Shown: one piece after another, positions 1 to 9,027 of the stretch
Numbering within the stretch: position 1 is the first letter of the stretch
How the letters are laid out: the number at the start of each line of letters is the position of its first letter
Assembly (NCBI RefSeq): GCF_022662195.1
Contig: NZ_JAKMCS010000001.1
Span: forward strand, 124,001 to 188,000
Source: Aestuariivivens insulae
Lineage (GTDB): Bacteria > Bacteroidota > Bacteroidia > Flavobacteriales > Flavobacteriaceae
DNA: 64,000 nucleotides
Direction of reading: 5' to 3'
Made by a program: the position numbers and the translations under genes
The notes under the pieces: generated by a model
Database searches by the model: none
Told to the model about the DNA's origin: nothing
Seen by the model: the letters and a program-made list of their open reading frames with translations, nothing else

Positions 1-7
1 TGTAACA

Positions 8-727
8 ATGAAAAAGCTTAGAAATATTACCCCGTTAGAGAATTTATCCTTAGTTGATAAGGTAGAAAACAGGTTAAAGGAGTACTTTAGGGAGAATAAT
101 TTAAAGATAGGCGATTCCATACCAAAGGAGTTGGAATTTGCTGAAGCATTGGGTGTTAGCAGAACGGTTATTCGGGAGGCGCTTTTACGACTGCGTACCA
201 TTGGGGTTATAGAATCTAAAAAACGAAAGGGCATGGTCCTTACACAGCCCGATATTATTCAGAATTTTGAAAAGGCCATTGAATATAATTTGTTGGGAGA
301 ACAAACGTTAACCGATATCTTCGAACTCCGTTTAATTTTAGAAATGGGGATGGCCGACCTCTTATTTGCAAGAATGACCAAAGAAGATATAGAAGATTTA
401 GATACCATTGTTGCCGAGCAGGAAAAGGAAGAGGTCAATACCAGTATTTTTAGCTTGGAACATGAAATTGCTTTTCATGGTAAGCTGTATGAAATGTCCA
501 ATAATACAACATTGCAACGTTTTCAGGATTTGCTCTTGCCAGTATTTAGTTATGTACATGATAATATGTCTCCCGAAGCCAAGAATTTTAAATATTCCAA
601 AGGGACTTTCGTAACGCATAGAGATTTGTTAAACATTTTAAAGACGGGTACACCGGAACGTTTTAGAGAAGCTATGAGAAACCATTTGGAACCGCATTTA
701 GAAAAAGTATTGCACATGGCAAAATAG
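8..727 (+). CDS. GntR-family (FadR/FCD) transcriptional regulator
   Basis: Metabolite-responsive DNA-binding regulator of 239 residues, normal length for the family. Residues about 12-78 form the winged helix-turn-helix (SRTVIREALLRL is the recognition-helix region) and residues about 95-230 the all-helical FCD ligand domain. The usual FCD metal/ligand histidines are visible at H157 (FHGKL), H204 (THRDLL) and H226 (MRNHLEPH). It converges on the nanA-like gene and the susCD pair, and FCD regulators commonly control sugar-acid catabolism, so it probably responds to a sugar acid handled by these genes (inference). A GT-N3-AC palindrome of the GntR type lies upstream of susC. Only seven bases precede the start, so its promoter is outside the window. 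Confidence 0.9.
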   Translation: MKKLRNITPLENLSLVDKVENRLKEYFRENNLKIGDSIPKELEFAEALGVSRTVIREALLRLRTIGVIESKKRKGMVLTQPDIIQNFEKAIEYNLLGEQTLTDIFELRLILEMGMADLLFARMTKEDIEDLDTIVAEQEKEEVNTSIFSLEHEIAFHGKLYEMSNNTTLQRFQDLLLPVFSYVHDNMSPEAKNFKYSKGTFVTHRDLLNILKTGTPERFREAMRNHLEPHLEKVLHMAK

Positions 728-760
728 GCCAATAAGTTTAGGTCATCTCGTAATAAAAAA

Positions 761-790
761 AAGAAACCTGCTTTTTAAGCAGGCTTTCTT
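761..790. terminator. Bidirectional intrinsic terminator
   Basis: Seven-base-pair perfect stem (CCTGCTT, 767-773, and AAGCAGG, 777-783) with a TTT loop. It is flanked by A-rich sequence on the left and T-rich sequence on the right. It sits between the convergent gntR and nanA-like genes and can serve both. Confidence 0.85.
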
Positions 791-807
791 TTAACTAACA
801 ATGATAC

Positions 808-1710
808 TTATTTGCTAAACCATGGTTTTAAACCCATATTATCCAGTGTTTCTTTAATTTCAACATAGTCCTTATCGTTTAAGGTGGTATGTGGAAACCT
901 ACTAGGGCCACAATCTATACCCAATACTTTCATGAAGCCTTTGGCAACGCCATTAAAACCGCCTTTGCTATCTAATAGTTCTACAAACTTAATGGCTTTG
1001 GTCTGTAAATTGGCGGCCGCTTCCATTTCACCATTTTCAAATAGTTCTTTAATCTTATAATATAATGGGGCCAAATGGTTATAGGTGCTACCTACCCATC
1101 CGGTGGCTCCCAGTGGCAGACTGTTTATAAACAGTTCATCGTAACCAAATAGAACATTATATTTACTGTTAGCCTTAGTCTTACAATGCCCATAGTCTAT
1201 CAAGTTATTATTTGTGAACTTGATACCGGCCAAATTAGGAATCTTGTCTTTGGCTTGTTCCAGAAATGAGACCATGTTTAAATGGGCTCCCGACAATACT
1301 GGTATATGGTAATAATAAAAAGGTAAATTGGGGGCGCAAGCTGCAATTTCTTTGCAGTAGTCTATGAGTTTGTCAATACTGTTCAACCTAAAGTAAAATG
1401 GTGCTATTGCAGCTATAGCATCTACTTTGTCGGAAGCATATTGGGCAAGGTCTTTAGCTACTTTAAGACTGGGGTCACCAACATGATCTATTAGATAGAG
1501 GTCTTTGGATTTATTTTCAGACCAGGCCAAAGTTATGGCTTTGCGTTCTTCAATGGTTAAAGAGGTAAAATCTCCGGTTGATCCGTTCATGAATACCCCC
1601 GAAACATTATTCCGTATTAAAAAAGGGCTATAATCCTTAATACATTCTGTATTTAACGAACCGTCTTTATGCATAGGTGCATAAGTTGCTGCTATTAGGT
1701 TTTTTACCAT
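808..1710 (-). CDS. nanA: N-acetylneuraminate lyase (DapA/NanA superfamily aldolase)
   Basis: Class I aldolase of 300 residues that would cleave sialic acid to N-acetylmannosamine and pyruvate in the cytoplasm. The TIM-barrel family signatures are present: GSTGD (residues 43-47) for carboxylate binding, the catalytic Tyr134 in FYYYHIPVLSG and the Schiff-base Lys164 in GIKFTNNN. The YYYHIP and GIKFT surroundings resemble animal and bacterial sialate lyases much more than DapA (YNVP / GIKEA). A related 2-keto-3-deoxy-sugar-acid aldolase activity cannot be excluded. It is the last gene of the minus-strand set susC-susD-nanA, separated from susD by 373 bp that contain a palindromic repeat. No sialidase, epimerase or N-acetylmannosamine kinase gene is visible in the window; such partners could lie to the left. 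Confidence 0.85.
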   Translation of the reverse strand: MVKNLIAATYAPMHKDGSLNTECIKDYSPFLIRNNVSGVFMNGSTGDFTSLTIEERKAITLAWSENKSKDLYLIDHVGDPSLKVAKDLAQYASDKVDAIAAIAPFYFRLNSIDKLIDYCKEIAACAPNLPFYYYHIPVLSGAHLNMVSFLEQAKDKIPNLAGIKFTNNNLIDYGHCKTKANSKYNVLFGYDELFINSLPLGATGWVGSTYNHLAPLYYKIKELFENGEMEAAANLQTKAIKFVELLDSKGGFNGVAKGFMKVLGIDCGPSRFPHTTLNDKDYVEIKETLDNMGLKPWFSK

Positions 1711-1923
1711 TAGTTATGATATTTATGCTTTTTTATAATTAAATGGAGATGGTTTAATTGTGTTCAATTTATAAAATATTTGTTTTTTATTGTTTCACTA
1801 AGGATTAAGTGCTGAAGAAAAGCATTTACTTTTAGGTTTCAACGTTTTTCCCCAACACTCTCAATCAAACTAACTCAAAACAAACTATTTAACTTAAACC
1901 CATTGTGCATTTTGGTGAAATTC

Positions 1924-2042
1924 TGTCAGTTCGAGTGAATTTTACGATTGAAATGAGTAAAATTTGTATCGAGAAAAAGAATTTTAGTTTTTGAAATTGT
2001 TCTCGATACGATTTTTTTAATAAAAAATCACTCGAACTGACA
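1924..2042. repeat. Dispersed palindromic repeat, copy 1 (TGTCAGTTCGAGTGA type)
   Basis: Large imperfect inverted repeat in the 373-bp gap between nanA and susD. Outer arms are TGTCAGTTCGAGTGA (1924-1938) and TCACTCGAACTGACA (2028-2042), a perfect 15-bp match. Inner arms are GTATCGAGAA and TTCTCGATAC. Related copies occur at 17100-17219, 26680-26735 and 55673-55860. The rest of the gap (1711-1923) shows no gene. Confidence 0.85.
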
Positions 2043-2083
2043 TTTTTGAAATGAGTTTCCCCTAAATAAACAACGGGTTAACA

Positions 2084-3592
2084 TTAATTGGTGTAACCTG
2101 GTGTTTGTTCCAATAGTGGGTTTCTACCAATCATATCGATTGTAATTGGTAGCAATAGCTTGTATTCATCACCAGGATTTAGGAAGCTTACTTCGTTAAT
2201 TACAAAACTATTTCCTGCCCTTCTTAAGTCCCACCAACGTTTACCTTCTCCAATAAATTCTTTATACCGCTCGTTTAAAATAGCGTTGGCATTATTGGTT
2301 TGTGTACTGTTAACATAGGCATGGGTTGCAGGTACGTAATTAGTCCCATAAGCCCGTTGACGTATTTGGTTAATTTCACCTGAAGGATCTTCTCCTAACA
2401 AGTTTTTGGCCTCTGCTAATAAAAGGATAACATCGGCATATCTGTAAAGCGGCACATCGTTTTCAAAAATACGCTCCGAACCATCTACACGTCCTAAGAA
2501 CTTTTTAAAGATGGATCCAAAATAAGTTGGCTCGTTATAAGATGCATATCCAGCACCACCATTGTTATCTGTGTATAATCTAATAAAGGTGGCATCTTTT
2601 CTAGCATCATCATTATCATCCAACAATAGTATGGTTTTCTCCGATTGGCCATACCTGTTCGCCCCCGAAATAATAAAGTCGCTCATCGATTCACCTGCAT
2701 CATTATACTGAGGGTTGATTTCTGTACTTCTACCGGTTAAGCTATTATATATGTTGGATGCTTCGTCTCGTTTATATTGTATGGCAAAAATAAACTCGTT
2801 ATTGGTTTCGTTAGGCACACCCCATAAATCGGAGATGCTTGATTCCAAACTAACTCCCAAAGAGCCAATTTGTTGTAAAGCGGTTTTGGCTTCCGTAAAA
2901 TCCGCACTGCCACCGCCAAGTACGTTGCCAGACCAGATGTATACATCGCCTTTAAGGGCCAATGTAGCAGTTCTAGACCAAAATACCCGGCTGCCTTCCC
3001 AATAGCTACTATCTGAACCAAAAGCGCTTAATGAAGCGGCAATATCAGATTTTATTTGAGCCATAACCTCACTTTGGGGCGATCTTGCTCTACTTAATCC
3101 GGCCGGATCGATATCTGTAAATGGTTCGAGGATGATGGGTGCGTCTCCCCAGGTTTTTAATAGGGTGTAATAATAAAGGGCTCTTAACCCGTAAGCTTGT
3201 CCTAATAAGTGATTCTTATCTGACTCCTTGTTAAAAGTTACATTGGGTAGGTTTACCAAAAAGTCATTTAGCCTGTGAATTCTAGTGTATAAGCCAGCCC
3301 AACCACCAAAGGGTGCTGTAGCTACAGTAATATTTGATTCTATAAGGCTTTCGTTGGCAGGCGACTCGTAAGTGCGTCCACCCCATATATCACTTCTTAT
3401 TTCTCCTAATAACCAAAGTGTTCCTGCAGATGATCTTAAATTGGTATACAATCCGGTATGTGCTGTTAATGCACCTTCTTCAGAATCCCAAAAACCTGCT
3501 GCTGTCAATTGACTGGGGCTAGTTAATTCCAGTTCATTCTCACAAGCACTTAGTGTTACCAGTGCCATTAGTAAGTATATATATCTTTTCAT
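2084..3592 (-). CDS. SusD/RagB-type glycan-binding outer-membrane lipoprotein
   Basis: Surface lipoprotein of 502 residues that caps its SusC partner and binds the imported glycan. The N-terminus is a lipoprotein signal ending in LSAC with Cys17 as the lipidation site. Family hallmarks follow: an N-terminal SusD-like TPR segment (around LLGQAYGLRALYYYTLLKTWGD) and the C-terminal RagB segment with YADVILLLAEAKN and NERYKEFIGEGKRWWDLRR. It starts 10 bp after susC and is certainly co-transcribed with it. With the sialate lyase next door a sialic-acid-like ligand is plausible, as with NanU-type SusD proteins, but this is inferred from neighbours only. Confidence 0.93.
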   Translation of the reverse strand: MKRYIYLLMALVTLSACENELELTSPSQLTAAGFWDSEEGALTAHTGLYTNLRSSAGTLWLLGEIRSDIWGGRTYESPANESLIESNITVATAPFGGWAGLYTRIHRLNDFLVNLPNVTFNKESDKNHLLGQAYGLRALYYYTLLKTWGDAPIILEPFTDIDPAGLSRARSPQSEVMAQIKSDIAASLSAFGSDSSYWEGSRVFWSRTATLALKGDVYIWSGNVLGGGSADFTEAKTALQQIGSLGVSLESSISDLWGVPNETNNEFIFAIQYKRDEASNIYNSLTGRSTEINPQYNDAGESMSDFIISGANRYGQSEKTILLLDDNDDARKDATFIRLYTDNNGGAGYASYNEPTYFGSIFKKFLGRVDGSERIFENDVPLYRYADVILLLAEAKNLLGEDPSGEINQIRQRAYGTNYVPATHAYVNSTQTNNANAILNERYKEFIGEGKRWWDLRRAGNSFVINEVSFLNPGDEYKLLLPITIDMIGRNPLLEQTPGYTN

Positions 3593-3602
3593 TTTTTTAA
3601 AT

Positions 3603-6600
3603 TTAAAATGTTACATTAAGTCCGATTGTAAATGTTTTTGGAACGGGAAATGCTCCATATTGTACGCCACCAATTTCGGGCGTGTCTCCGCTCATACTCT
3701 TAAAATAATGGAGGTTAGTGCCTGTTAAGTATATGCTTAATCTTTTAATCACATCTTTAAAGTATTGTGTGGGTACATCATAACTAAGTGTTATTTCGCG
3801 TAATGCCAAATAATCGCCTTTTTCCCAAAATTTGGCATTACCATAATTTTGCAGGCTACCCGAAGACTCATTACCTCTCCAAACATTCTTTGCGCCGTTA
3901 ACAAAAACAAAGCGTGGCCAATCAGTATCTGTATTAGTTGGTGTCCAAGAGTCTAAAACTTCAATAGGCTGTGCCAAATTACCCTGGGTTTGTCCGTAAC
4001 CTTTATTTCTAATATGGTTCCACACTAAATGCCCGGTGGCAAAATCTGTTTTAACAAAAAGATTAAAGTTTTTGTACTTAAGGTTTGTAGTTAAACCTCC
4101 AACAAAGTCTGGCGTTGTACGTCCAATGACTTTTCTATCGAGTCCATTAATTATCCCATCATTGTTTTGGTCGACCCACTTTACATCACCTGCCCAGCGC
4201 TTATTGCGGCTAGCGCCTGGCATATATTCATCCGTTATACTATTATCTGCATCGGCCTCCGCTTGTGTGGCATAGATACCAGTTTGTTCGAAAGCAACTA
4301 CTAGGTCATGACCAGATCGACGCCCTTCCTGGAATCCACCTACCCATTCTTCCTGTCCTGTTTTTGGGTTCCAAATTAATGTACCGCCCTGTCTGTTTAA
4401 ATCATTATCATTGTCAGGAAGTTTTACCACATAATTTCTGTTACTGGTAAACGTTGCAGAAACATTCCAAGTTAAATCATTATTTCTAATAATGTCAGCA
4501 TTTACCTGTAATTCAAACCCTTTATTTCTAATGGTACCATTATTGGTTAATATGCTACTAAACCCTGTATAGAAAGGTAAAGTTAGGTTTGCTAGTTTGT
4601 CTTTAATATCTCTTGTATAAATATCTGTGATGAATGACAATCTGTTATCAAAGAATGAAATGTCCAATCCGGCATTAAAGGTGGTTGATTTTTCCCAGAG
4701 AAGATCTAGCGTGGGTAGACCAGAGTTAGCATACCCTGTTTGCCCGTTGTAAACCCCTTGTTCTCCATACGAACCATAAACGCCATAATTGCTTAAAACA
4801 TCTTGGTTACCATTAACACCATAGCTTAATCTGGGCTTAAGCCTGGAAATGGTATTGCTTAATGAAGAATTTTCAAAGAATGCTTCATTATGGGCATTCC
4901 AACCAAAAGAAACACCAGGGAAAAAGTCAAACTTATTATTTCCTAATCGTGACGAACCATCATTTCTAAACGTAAAACCTAGCAAATATTTATCATTATA
5001 ATCGTATAGAAGTCTACCAAAAGTAGAGGTGATAACATATTCTGTTTCAAAGCTAGATGGTATTCCGTTGGCTTCAGCACCAGCATTAAGAGTTTCTATT
5101 AGGTCTGTTGGCGAATTTCTAGTTCCTGCTGAAGTAGAAAATAAATTATCTTTAAAATACTCTGCGCCTAGTAATGCATTTATGTTATGGTTACCAATTT
5201 TTTTGGTATAATTTAAGGTTCCTGTTAATTGGTTTCTTAGGGTTCTTCCTAAGCTTACGGCAGCTTCACGACCTGTACGCAGTGGTCCAGTATTGCTACC
5301 TACTCTATAAGCTTTGTTAAAACTTTCGTTGTGGTTATTTATGGTAAAATGACTTCCGTTTATAGATAAAGTTAAATCATCAATAATATCCCAATTAATA
5401 CCAACAGAAGCAGATAAACGTTGTTCCAGGTTTTTTCTAACAAATTTATCTTGATAGTATAATGGGTTACCGAAGCCTTGGTTTTGTCCTACAGCATATT
5501 GGTCAGACCAAGTGCCATCTGGATTGCTGTCGTAGGTTCTTGAGGTTGATGCTTGTCCTTGGAATCTTCTAAAAACGGTATCGTCGTTACCTAAAGGACT
5601 TCGGTTTAAGTTTGAATGTGAGTATAAAATATTTGAATTTACTTTTACTCTATCTGTTACCTGATACGATCCGCTAAATTTTCCTGAATATCTTTTGAAT
5701 CTAGAGCCTAAAACCAATCCTTCATTATCTAAAAGACCTAACCCTAAATAGTAAGATCCCTTTTCGTTACCACCATCAAATGATAAATAATGGTCTTTGG
5801 AGGCACTATCTTGATAAATTCTATCACCAACGCCTTTATTGTCATAAAAAAGAATTTCTTGGCTTGGATCTAAAATATCCGGAATAGACATCCATCCGGG
5901 TTGGTTTAATAAGTATTGGTTGTTCGCTGTTAAAAGCTGGGTTGTAAAAGGATCGTTCGTAGTGTTATTGCCAATGGCAGCACTGTGGTTTCCATTTAAA
6001 AAAGCACCAAAACTTCCTGGGTTGTTAACCACTTCTCGAAACCAGGCAATAGATTGCCTATTATAGTTTATATGATCTTTTGCTCCTAGGTATTTTTGAT
6101 CATTCCTTTCATTATTAATACTGTATTTGTATTTGTAATTGATGGAAGATTTTCCTGTTTTTCCGGTTTTGGTTGTTACTAAAATAACACCATTAGCAGA
6201 TCTGGCTCCATAAATGGCTGTGGCCGCAGCATCCTTTAATACTTCAATGGATTCAATATCATCGGCATTTAAAGCATAAAAGGAGCCGGGAATACCATCA
6301 ATTAATATTAAAGGTGATCCAGATCCGTCGAAGTTTGTACCCCCACGTAATACTATTTGTGGTGTAGATCCTGGTTGCCCGGTTGTGTTGGTTACTCGTA
6401 AACCGGCTATGGTACCCTGTAAGGCCGTAGCAACATTAGATCGTGTTGAAGTTTCTAAAATCTGTGTGTCCAATTTAGAAACCGAGGTTGTTAATGTGGC
6501 CCGGGTTTGTTTACCGTAACCCGTAATAACCACTTCATCTAATATAGAAGTGTCTTCATTTAAAGACACGTTAATTACGGTGTTATTTGTTATAGTAATT

Positions 6601-6857
6601 TCAGCAGTTGCATATCCCACATAGCTAAACACCAGAACATCGCCTGTATTGGCATTAATGGCGTAGTTGCCATCAAAGTCGGTTGTTGTTCCTGTGCTGG
6701 TTCCTTTCACTAGAACGGTAGCGCCTGCCAGAGGCAAATTGTCTCCAGAAGAAACGACAATTCCCGTAATTGATTTTGTCTGTCCATAACTTAGTGCGGA
6801 CAGGCAAAAGAATACTATCAGTACCAGATAAGTGGTAATAAAGTTCTTTTTTCTCAT
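3603..6857 (-). CDS. SusC/RagA-type TonB-dependent outer-membrane transporter
   Basis: Outer-membrane beta-barrel of 1084 residues that imports oligosaccharide with energy from TonB/ExbBD. Order of parts: signal peptide (residues 1-25), carboxypeptidase-D regulatory-like domain (about 28-112, with LPLAGATVLVKGTSTGTTTD), TonB-box/plug region (EVVITGYGKQ, and the SusC signature IESIEVLKDAAATAIYGARS around residues 200-222), then the barrel ending in FTIGLNVTF with a C-terminal Phe. It is the first gene of the minus-strand susC-susD unit and is divergent from a LacI regulator. Two adjacent AT palindromes lie 42-77 bp upstream of its start. Confidence 0.95.
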   Translation of the reverse strand: MRKKNFITTYLVLIVFFCLSALSYGQTKSITGIVVSSGDNLPLAGATVLVKGTSTGTTTDFDGNYAINANTGDVLVFSYVGYATAEITITNNTVINVSLNEDTSILDEVVITGYGKQTRATLTTSVSKLDTQILETSTRSNVATALQGTIAGLRVTNTTGQPGSTPQIVLRGGTNFDGSGSPLILIDGIPGSFYALNADDIESIEVLKDAAATAIYGARSANGVILVTTKTGKTGKSSINYKYKYSINNERNDQKYLGAKDHINYNRQSIAWFREVVNNPGSFGAFLNGNHSAAIGNNTTNDPFTTQLLTANNQYLLNQPGWMSIPDILDPSQEILFYDNKGVGDRIYQDSASKDHYLSFDGGNEKGSYYLGLGLLDNEGLVLGSRFKRYSGKFSGSYQVTDRVKVNSNILYSHSNLNRSPLGNDDTVFRRFQGQASTSRTYDSNPDGTWSDQYAVGQNQGFGNPLYYQDKFVRKNLEQRLSASVGINWDIIDDLTLSINGSHFTINNHNESFNKAYRVGSNTGPLRTGREAAVSLGRTLRNQLTGTLNYTKKIGNHNINALLGAEYFKDNLFSTSAGTRNSPTDLIETLNAGAEANGIPSSFETEYVITSTFGRLLYDYNDKYLLGFTFRNDGSSRLGNNKFDFFPGVSFGWNAHNEAFFENSSLSNTISRLKPRLSYGVNGNQDVLSNYGVYGSYGEQGVYNGQTGYANSGLPTLDLLWEKSTTFNAGLDISFFDNRLSFITDIYTRDIKDKLANLTLPFYTGFSSILTNNGTIRNKGFELQVNADIIRNNDLTWNVSATFTSNRNYVVKLPDNDNDLNRQGGTLIWNPKTGQEEWVGGFQEGRRSGHDLVVAFEQTGIYATQAEADADNSITDEYMPGASRNKRWAGDVKWVDQNNDGIINGLDRKVIGRTTPDFVGGLTTNLKYKNFNLFVKTDFATGHLVWNHIRNKGYGQTQGNLAQPIEVLDSWTPTNTDTDWPRFVFVNGAKNVWRGNESSGSLQNYGNAKFWEKGDYLALREITLSYDVPTQYFKDVIKRLSIYLTGTNLHYFKSMSGDTPEIGGVQYGAFPVPKTFTIGLNVTF

Positions 6858-6898
6858 TTTGATTGCGTTAGATTAATTCAGTTAATAAAATATTAAGT

Positions 6899-6934
6899 AT
6901 TATGTAATACATAATGCAATATTATGATAATATT
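6899..6934. promoter_or_regulatory. Two adjacent palindromes upstream of susC (candidate operators)
   Basis: ATTATGTAATACATAAT (6899-6915) has 7-bp perfect arms around AAT and contains GT-N3-AC, the core expected of GntR-family sites. AATATTATGATAATATT (6918-6934) has 7-bp perfect arms around TGA. Both lie just upstream of the minus-strand susC start. The rest of the 537-bp divergent gap to the lacI gene holds no convincing gene. Assignment to the GntR or LacI regulator is a guess. Confidence 0.4.
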
Positions 6935-7351
6935 TTATTTTTTCAAAACAATTTGAAGGTTTTAACAATTAAAGAAGCTACGAATCAATTGATTAATACA
7001 CTTAAAAAAGAAAGAAGGTATAGAGAAACCGGAGTTAATTTAGGTATAGTTTGGGTATTTGTTGTAGCGACGTGCTTAGCTGAAGTTTTTGTATTTATGT
7101 GTGTTTTACATTATCGAATAACAATGATTTTGGTTTTTATGAAGACTTAAGATATATACCTTTTACAATCATCATGCTTAAGTGTTCATAGGCATTTGTT
7201 TAAGTTGTCTAATATCTAAAGTGAAAACCAATAATCTGTGTATCTAGATTTTTTGTTGTTATGGTTAATATGGTAGTATATTATACTTAAACCTATATTG
7301 GCGATTAAATAGAGCAGCTATATTTTTATATTATTGCACTAATACAAGCAG

Positions 7352-7359
7352 TATTTTTG
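7352..7359 (+). promoter_or_regulatory. Possible -7 promoter element (TAnnTTTG) for the lacI-type gene
   Basis: TATTTTTG matches the Bacteroidota -7 consensus and lies 36 bp before the start codon at 7395. The nearest upstream TTG (7334-7336) is only 15 bp away, shorter than usual, so this is a weak call. Confidence 0.3.
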
Positions 7360-7394
7360 TAAATTGCATCGATTAAAATAGTGCATTATTTTAT

Positions 7395-8414
7395 ATGGTT
7401 ACTTTAAAACAATTAGCAAAAGAGTTAAACGTTTCTATCTCCACAGTTTCTAAGGCTTTAAATAATAGTGAGGAAATTGGAGAGGAAACCGTTAGACGTG
7501 TGAAGGAACTTGCCGAATTATACAATTATACACCTAATAAAGTAGCCTTAAGCTTAAAACAAAACCGAACCAAAACTATTGGGGTCATCATCCCAGATAT
7601 TCTAAATCATTTTTTAGCGAAAGTATTATTTGGTATTGAGCGCGAAGCAACCCAAAGGGGCTATAATATCATGACATGCATTTCTAACGAATCGTTAGAA
7701 AAAGAAAAAAAAGCACTAGAGGTCTTGGCAAATGGGAGTGTAGATGGGTTTATTTTATGTGTAGCTGAAGAAACCCAAATAAAAAATGAGGTAAATCATT
7801 TCAAAAAAACGATGAGCCAAGGATTGCCCATTGTGATGTTCGATAGGGTCGCCCACGATGTGTTTTGCGACAAGGTAATTGTAGACGATTTTGATGCAAC
7901 TTATAGCGCAACTAAAAGATTACTGTCCGAAAACAGAAAAAAAATAGCTTTCTTTAGCAGTATTGATGATTTAAGTGTTGGAAAACTTAGGGAGCATGGT
8001 TATAAAAAAGCCATTTTAGAAGATGCGAACCAAGATATTTTACTGCTTAAAGTAAAAAAGGAAGACGATTATCAAGAGAAGATAGAGGCTTTTTTCAAGG
8101 CTAATAAAAATATCGATGGCGTCTTGGCAGCCGATAGTGCTTCTGGGATAATTGCTGTAAACACTGCATTGCATTTAGGTTTAAGGGTGCCCGAAGATAT
8201 ATCGGTAATAGGTTTTGCAAGTCAATCGGTATCACAACATTCCATACCAAAGCTAACGACCATAAGACAACATGCTAAACAAATTGGTGCTAGCGCTGCA
8301 GACTTGTTGATTAAACGACTTGAGAAAAGGCATGATGAAGAATTGGAGTTTAAAACAACAATTGTTAAAACAAGTTTAGTGAACAATCAATCCACTCTAA
8401 ACAAAATAATATAA
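7395..8414 (+). CDS. LacI-family transcriptional regulator
   Basis: Sugar-responsive regulator of 339 residues. Residues 1-60 hold the LacI helix-turn-helix and hinge (TLKQLAKELNVSISTVSKAL then YNYTPNKVALSLK). Residues about 61-335 are the periplasmic-binding-protein-like effector domain (TIGVIIPDILNHFLAKVLFG; GFASQSVSQHSIPKLTTIRQ near the end). It is divergent from susC and probably controls it together with or instead of the GntR protein, although the target is not proven. It ends before a strong hairpin. Confidence 0.92.
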   Translation: MVTLKQLAKELNVSISTVSKALNNSEEIGEETVRRVKELAELYNYTPNKVALSLKQNRTKTIGVIIPDILNHFLAKVLFGIEREATQRGYNIMTCISNESLEKEKKALEVLANGSVDGFILCVAEETQIKNEVNHFKKTMSQGLPIVMFDRVAHDVFCDKVIVDDFDATYSATKRLLSENRKKIAFFSSIDDLSVGKLREHGYKKAILEDANQDILLLKVKKEDDYQEKIEAFFKANKNIDGVLAADSASGIIAVNTALHLGLRVPEDISVIGFASQSVSQHSIPKLTTIRQHAKQIGASAADLLIKRLEKRHDEELEFKTTIVKTSLVNNQSTLNKII

Positions 8415-8428
8415 GTCTTATTTCGTTT

Positions 8429-8478
8429 ATCGATGAAATGCATTTTATCGATAAAAAATGTATTTCATCGATTTTTGT
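8429..8478 (+). terminator. Terminator of the lacI-type gene
   Basis: Long stem (ATCGATGAAATGCATTTT, 8429-8446, against the strand 8453-8472, one mismatch) with an ATCGAT loop, followed by TTTTTG. It begins 15 bp after the stop codon. Confidence 0.75.
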
Positions 8479-8763
8479 TGTTTTTTATGATCACTTTATC
8501 CTAGTTTAGTTCACTCTTAGCGATAAAAGCACAATCCCCTCAGTGCGCTAAGAAAAATTAATCCATTTTTTATGACGGTATAGTCATATTTCCCTCAAAA
8601 TTTATAAAGTAAAAATCGGTTCGCTTTTGTGCGTTCGATTTTAAAGTTAATTATCCATTTTTTCCCTCGTTAAAGGTTTTGGTTTGCCAAAGGCTTTATC
8701 AAGTAGTGTTTAAAATTTTTTAAAACAATAGAAAAAAGAGTTTAACCTTAAAATCGAATATTT

Positions 8764-8910
8764 ATGAAAGCCCTAAAACTTACATTACTAGTAGCTGTGT
8801 TATTTGCAGCCTTTACATCATGTACTAAACAAGACTTAAACGAGGATGATGTGTTATTGGTTCCAACAGTCGACCAAATTTTAGATACCGGTGGTGTTGG
8901 AGATGACTAA
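8764..8910 (+). CDS. Small secreted lipoprotein (48 residues)
   Basis: Small gene with ATG at 8764 and TAA ending at 8910. Residues 1-20 are a clean lipoprotein signal (MKALKLTLLVAVLFAAFTSC) with a lipobox Cys20. The mature part is acidic, 28 residues, ending DTGGVGDD. A terminator hairpin follows at once (8934-8959), so it forms its own transcription unit just upstream of the sensor-kinase gene. No family is recognised. A role as a target or partner of the adjacent two-component system is an inference from position. The 350 bp before it contain no other gene. Confidence 0.7.
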   Translation: MKALKLTLLVAVLFAAFTSCTKQDLNEDDVLLVPTVDQILDTGGVGDD

Positions 8911-8933
8911 AATTACGTTTTAATAGATTTATT

Positions 8934-8965
8934 AATCCCGTACAAATTTGTATGGGATTTTTTGT
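8934..8965 (+). terminator. Terminator after the small lipoprotein gene
   Basis: Stem AATCCC-GTACAAA against TTTGTATGGGATT (8934-8959, one G-T pair) followed by a T-rich run to 8964. Confidence 0.8.
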
Positions 8966-9027
8966 TTTAGAATGATTTTACAAAAATTATGGATACATTT
9001 GGGTGAAAAGAAGGTAAATCGCTTTAA

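Noticed and set aside
6914-7150. 78-codon frame between susC and the lacI-type gene
   Set aside because: It starts inside the candidate operator palindromes, has no recognisable domain or clear ribosome-binding site, and fills an AT-rich divergent promoter region.
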